Source of the DNA: Aestuariicoccus sp032586235
Lineage (GTDB): Bacteria > Pseudomonadota > Alphaproteobacteria > Rhodobacterales > Rhodobacteraceae
Assembly: GCF_032586235.1 (NCBI RefSeq)
Contig: NZ_JAWHTD010000033.1
Span: 1-45,080, forward strand
Reading direction: 5' to 3'
Length of the DNA stretch: 45,080 nt
Both the position numbers and the translations under genes were made by a program. The notes beneath the pieces are model-generated. The model worked only from the letters and a program-made list of their open reading frames with translations. It was not told the DNA's origin and did no database searches. Below are positions 44,791-45,080 of the stretch, in pieces (position 1 is the first letter of the stretch; each line of letters opens with the position of its first letter).

Positions 44791-45080
44791 CCAAGGCATA
44801 GAAACGTAACTATTTCCAAAGTCTTGTCTGGAAATGGGATTACATATCCACACATAATCCCCCACGCTGACGTGGACTGCCCCGGAAATTGCTGGATCAA
44901 CGTGGCAAGTTGACGTCAAGTTGGTTCGTTTGAGAGGATTTGGGTGAGCAGGCTTATTCGGCGGCCAACAACAGAAGTTTATCACGGTCTTCTCTTTGCC
45001 GTTCTTAGGCTCAGGACCTATTGATTTCAGCGGAAGGGCATGATTCACCGCGCGAAAACAGAGCGGTGATATGTCTGATC
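44791..45080. mobile_element. AT-richer tail after tRNA-Ser, possible mobile-element edge
   Basis: This last stretch has no supported gene. It contains a direct repeat CAAGTTG (44906-44912 and 44917-44923) overlapping the palindrome TTGACGTCAA, a hairpin CCACG/CGTGG (44862-44875), and a 7-base inverted repeat TCACCGC/GCGGTGA (45045-45069). The minus strand near 44930-45060 reminds me of the terminal region of alphaproteobacterial IS5-type elements, but I cannot confirm this by eye. The window ends here, so the other boundary is not visible. Confidence 0.25.

Noticed and set aside
44584..45048. A 154-codon minus-strand frame at the window end
   Set aside because: Its middle is a translation of the tRNA-Ser gene (the familiar RDRDSNPG string), so it is not a real protein.

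Overview
The window is high-GC, gene-dense chromosomal DNA of an alphaproteobacterium, most likely a member of the Rhodobacteraceae (Roseobacter group). The reasons are the protein types (Mg-type HemB without zinc cysteines, L21 with a long HhH tail, a SufBCD-associated membrane protein beside hemB, the olsB-olsA pair, a ChpT histidine phosphotransferase next to proA-proB-obgE-rpmA-rplU) and the strong GC3 bias. No phage, CRISPR array or complete insertion sequence is visible. The last 250 bases, after a tRNA-Ser gene, are AT-richer and may be the edge of a mobile element.

Region 1 (1-5.9 kb, + strand) is an IclR-regulated dicarboxylyl-CoA/fatty-acyl-CoA beta-oxidation operon: an IclR regulator, a fused enoyl-CoA hydratase/3-hydroxyacyl-CoA dehydrogenase (PimF-like), and a pair of overlapping acyl-CoA dehydrogenase subunits (PimC/PimD-like). 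A perfect 8-3-8 palindrome upstream of the regulator is a candidate operator.

Region 2 (5.9-15.1 kb) is a betaine catabolic island. Eight tightly packed minus-strand genes run BKACE, SGNH hydrolase, lipocalin-like lipoprotein, SDR, carnitine dehydrogenase fused to a thioesterase, acyl-CoA dehydrogenase, ADP-forming CoA ligase and CaiD-like hydratase. A divergent GlxA/CdhR-type regulator faces them. Together they can be read as gamma-butyrobetaine or crotonobetaine -> carnitine -> dehydrocarnitine -> betainyl-CoA + acetoacetate -> glycine betaine. The SGNH hydrolase and lipoprotein are coupled by 4-base overlaps and have no assigned role; an acylcarnitine esterase is one possibility.

Region 3 (15.3-22.1 kb) holds a LuxR solo with altered ligand-pocket residues, rlmE, a Ppx/GppA phosphatase, a lone sulfotransferase, and a C1/methionine operon (virulence-factor-domain protein, MetF-like reductase, HAD hydrolase, pterin-binding methyltransferase domain).

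Region 4 (22.1-35.8 kb) is housekeeping: a YSC84-type lipoprotein, hemB, a membrane protein, mfd, usg, gyrA, an M32 carboxypeptidase, ctaA, trmJ, a TfoX-N protein and a degenerate ThiE homologue.

Region 5 (35.8-45.1 kb) contains olsA/olsB (ornithine lipid synthesis), a DUF3553 protein, chpT interrupted by an in-frame amber codon, proA, proB, obgE, a GNAT acetyltransferase, rpmA, rplU with a recognisable promoter and hairpin leader, a DUF2059 exported protein, and tRNA-Ser(CGA). The most striking single observation is the broken chpT: the CckA-ChpT-CtrA phosphorelay should be impaired unless the amber is suppressed or is a sequencing error.
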